A stretch of 64,000 nucleotides of DNA, from NCBI RefSeq assembly GCF_024298845.1, contig NZ_CP101156.1, positions 806,001 through 870,000 of the forward strand, given 5' to 3'. Shown in pieces: positions 62,271-64,000 of the stretch. A program made the translations under genes and the position numbers. The notes beneath the pieces were generated by a model. The model searched no databases. It was given only the letters and a program-made list of their open reading frames with translations, and was not told the origin of the DNA. Source of the stretch: Natronosalvus amylolyticus. Its GTDB lineage: Archaea > Halobacteriota > Halobacteria > Halobacteriales > Natrialbaceae. Positions within the stretch are counted from its first letter, which is position 1; each line of letters opens with the position of its first letter.

Positions 62271-63056
62271 ATGACCCGCGGCCCTGCTCGCCGAACGCTC
62301 GAACGACGACTCGAGTCAGTCGCTGATTTTTCCGATCCCCGAGCAGACCTCGAGCAGTATCTCACGACTCCGGCGATTGCGGCCCACATTGCCCACCTGG
62401 CTGCCATGCACGACGAGATAACGGGAACGACGGTCATCGACCTCGGAACTGGGACCGGGATGCTCGCGCTCGCTGTCGGCCAGTACGGCCCAGAACGCGT
62501 GATCGGCCTCGATATCGACCGGGAAGCCTTGCAGACGGCTCGAGCAAACGAACAGCGGGTTCGGGCAGCGGTCGAGGACAGCGGCCAGAGCGGTCCACAC
62601 GCCAACGCTGACTCAAACGGCCCAGCCTACGAGTGGGTACAGGCCGACGTCCGGAGCGTCCCGCTCTATCTCGACAGCAGTCGCCGGAGCCAGGCGACAT
62701 CGACGCGGGACCGTTCTGTCTCACGTACTGCCGCGACCGACGCGCACCGAGAGCCGGTCGTTGTCGTTTCGAACCCGCCGTTCGGCGCCCAGCGCGGGAA
62801 TCGACACGCCGATAGACCGTTTCTCGAGGAAGCCAGTATCCTGGCGGACGTCTCCTATACGATTCACAACGCGGGGAGCCAGGAGTTTGTCGAATCGTTC
62901 GCGAGAGACCACGGGGGTACGGTCACCCACGCGTTTCGAGCAACCCTCGAGGTCGGCCACCGATTCGAGTTTCACGACGATGCCCAAGTCGACCTCGAGA
63001 CGGAAGTGTATCGAATCGAGTGGGATCAGGCCCAAAACAGCGTAGAACTGCGCTAA
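62271..63056 (+). CDS. METTL5-like N6-adenine RNA methyltransferase
   Basis: This 261-aa class I SAM methyltransferase has the SAM-binding VIDLGTGTGMLALAVG (about residues 56-71) and GLDIDREAL. The catalytic NPPF (VVSNPPFGAQRG, about 165) is typical of N6-adenine enzymes. Archaeal METTL5-like proteins are thought to modify 16S rRNA A as METTL5 does human 18S m6A1832. An acidic/Ser-rich insert of about 45 residues (103-150) separates the halves. Its end overlaps the convergent gene by four bases. Confidence 0.9.
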   Translation: MTRGPARRTLERRLESVADFSDPRADLEQYLTTPAIAAHIAHLAAMHDEITGTTVIDLGTGTGMLALAVGQYGPERVIGLDIDREALQTARANEQRVRAAVEDSGQSGPHANADSNGPAYEWVQADVRSVPLYLDSSRRSQATSTRDRSVSRTAATDAHREPVVVVSNPPFGAQRGNRHADRPFLEEASILADVSYTIHNAGSQEFVESFARDHGGTVTHAFRATLEVGHRFEFHDDAQVDLETEVYRIEWDQAQNSVELR

Positions 63057-64000
63057 TTGTACGATTCCTTACTCGCGATTTGAACGATGGTGTCGTCCAC
63101 GTGGACGTACAGTTCGTCGTCGACACGAACGAACTCGAGGCCGTTTGCCGTCACTGATTCGTTGTGTTCAGGTATGGAGACTGTTGCCGTCTCCGTGTCA
63201 TTCCCGTGTACCTCGAGGAAGAATTCGCCGTCGCTTGGCGCGATTGTCACGTTCTGGCCGCTAATCTGTGCATTCGCGGTCGACTGATCGCTCGCGAAGG
63301 CGTGCCTTCGCTCGCTGCCTGTGTCGAGCCACACCTGATAGACGGTGTCGTTTCCGACCGGGGTCCAGCCCTGACGTTCAGCTCGCACGGTTTCGCGCCA
63401 GCCTGGACCACCGACGATAATCGTTTGCGAGCCCGAAAAGGCCAACCGCTGGGCGGAGACGGCCTCCGTCCAGAGCTGCCTATCTGGATTCGAGACGATC
63501 ACGCCACTGGACTGGACGCCTTCCGGATCGAACGCCTCGAGGTCGACCACTGACGCCATCGGGTTCTGCACACCCTCGGCGTACTCGACCGTGTATCCCT
63601 CGACGGTCACCGACGCCTCGTTGTCCGCCATGCCGTCGCCGATCACGAACAGGTTGACTGGAATTGCCGGCCCCGTGATGAGCGCAACGACGACGAGAAC
63701 GACGACGAACGCCGACCACTGGTGGGACGTTTCCGTGATGGCCGTCGGCAATTTCGCCTTCGGCCGCTGAACGAGGGTTCGAATACGAGCGACATCGAGT
63801 GCAGTCGTTCGACTTTGCATCGTCTCGAGCGTTCGACGGAGCGGGCGACCTGTCGTGTGAATAGTTGGTCGGGAGAGGCGATGCTCGAGCCACGGGGGAA
63901 CGATCGACCGTTCTGACCCGACGACGGCGACGGTGGCAACGAGGGCGAGAGCGGTGACGGCGATAACACCCGGCCCCTGAAACAGGATGTACTCGTTGGC
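63053..64000 (-). CDS. Membrane protein, 5' part outside the window
   Basis: The frame continues without a stop from the ATG at 63820 to the window edge, so the gene is cut at its 5' end. The part beyond 63820 contains a hydrophobic stretch (GVIAVTALALVATVAVVG), and a second span follows (AFVVVLVVVALITGPAIPV). The remainder to the end is a beta-rich extracytoplasmic domain (TVEGYTVEYAEGVQNPMASV). No family is recognised. At least two spans plus an outside domain are seen; the total length is unknown. Confidence 0.8.
   Translation of the reverse strand, partial: ANEYILFQGPGVIAVTALALVATVAVVGSERSIVPPWLEHRLSRPTIHTTGRPLRRTLETMQSRTTALDVARIRTLVQRPKAKLPTAITETSHQWSAFVVVLVVVALITGPAIPVNLFVIGDGMADNEASVTVEGYTVEYAEGVQNPMASVVDLEAFDPEGVQSSGVIVSNPDRQLWTEAVSAQRLAFSGSQTIIVGGPGWRETVRAERQGWTPVGNDTVYQVWLDTGSERRHAFASDQSTANAQISGQNVTIAPSDGEFFLEVHGNDTETATVSIPEHNESVTANGLEFVRVDDELYVHVDDTIVQIASKESYN

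Overview
The window comes from a halophilic archaeon (class Halobacteria), most likely a Natrialbaceae-type genome. The evidence is the gene content: acidic proteins, Tat lipoproteins (RR...LAGC) and a PGF-CTERM surface anchor. It also has archaeal GatE, SRP19, Gar1, Dph2, MptE and a salactin-type actin. CTCGAG words are very frequent, and many starts look leaderless, with a TATA box about 25-30 bases upstream of the ATG. I see no rRNA, tRNA or CRISPR array.

Layout. 1-2.4 kb: a cupin gene, then an IS1341-type element (45-aa ORF, TnpB, hairpin-rich 3' end). 2.4-11.4 kb: a NikR regulator and, divergent from it, a complete sugar-type ABC importer (binding protein, two permeases, ATPase, small membrane protein). 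Behind it lie a Gfo/Idh/MocA dehydrogenase, a GIDE-domain membrane protein and a xylose-isomerase-like enzyme, which together look like uptake and oxidation/isomerisation of a sugar or polyol. 11.5-17.7 kb: photolyase, PAP2 phosphatase, peptide-type binding protein, SDR and LLM oxidoreductases. 17.8-21.7 kb: tungstate importer tupABC with a ModE/TOBE-type regulator. 21.9-24 kb: two pterin/folate genes (mptE, folP). 24.2-29.5 kb: DoxX, a conserved unknown, TrmJ-type methyltransferase, lipoprotein, gatE. 29.6 kb: an 18-bp tandem repeat. 29.9-33.6 kb: cobalamin/corrinoid importer btuD-btuC with divergent btuF. 33.8-42.5 kb: srp19-gar1, presenilin-type protease, cysS, bolA, a two-gene PH-domain cassette, fumC. 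42.8-47.6 kb: a zinc-finger gene, a second copy of the PH-domain cassette, kynureninase and an esterase.

47.6-54.6 kb is the accessory part. It holds a tyrosine recombinase paired with a small ribbon-helix-helix-like gene that has a perfect palindrome at its promoter, and about 2.3 kb with no convincing gene. It also has two solitary insertion-sequence ends, two of the three copies of an 84-bp hairpin (MITE-like) element, a formyltransferase/NodB-like deacetylase pair and a HisG-like gene of unknown role.

54.6-64 kb returns to core genes: an acidic coiled-coil protein, an MBL-fold hydrolase, dph2, a YlbF-family gene, a membrane protein directly ahead of a salactin-type actin, a 56-aa zinc-ribbon gene, a conserved unknown paired with a METTL5-like methyltransferase, and a membrane protein whose 5' end runs off the window.

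The points I judge most worth following are the recombinase/RHH pair with its palindromic operator, the 84-bp hairpin family, the 45-aa gene translationally coupled to TnpB, the HisG-like orphan, and the membrane protein next to salactin.
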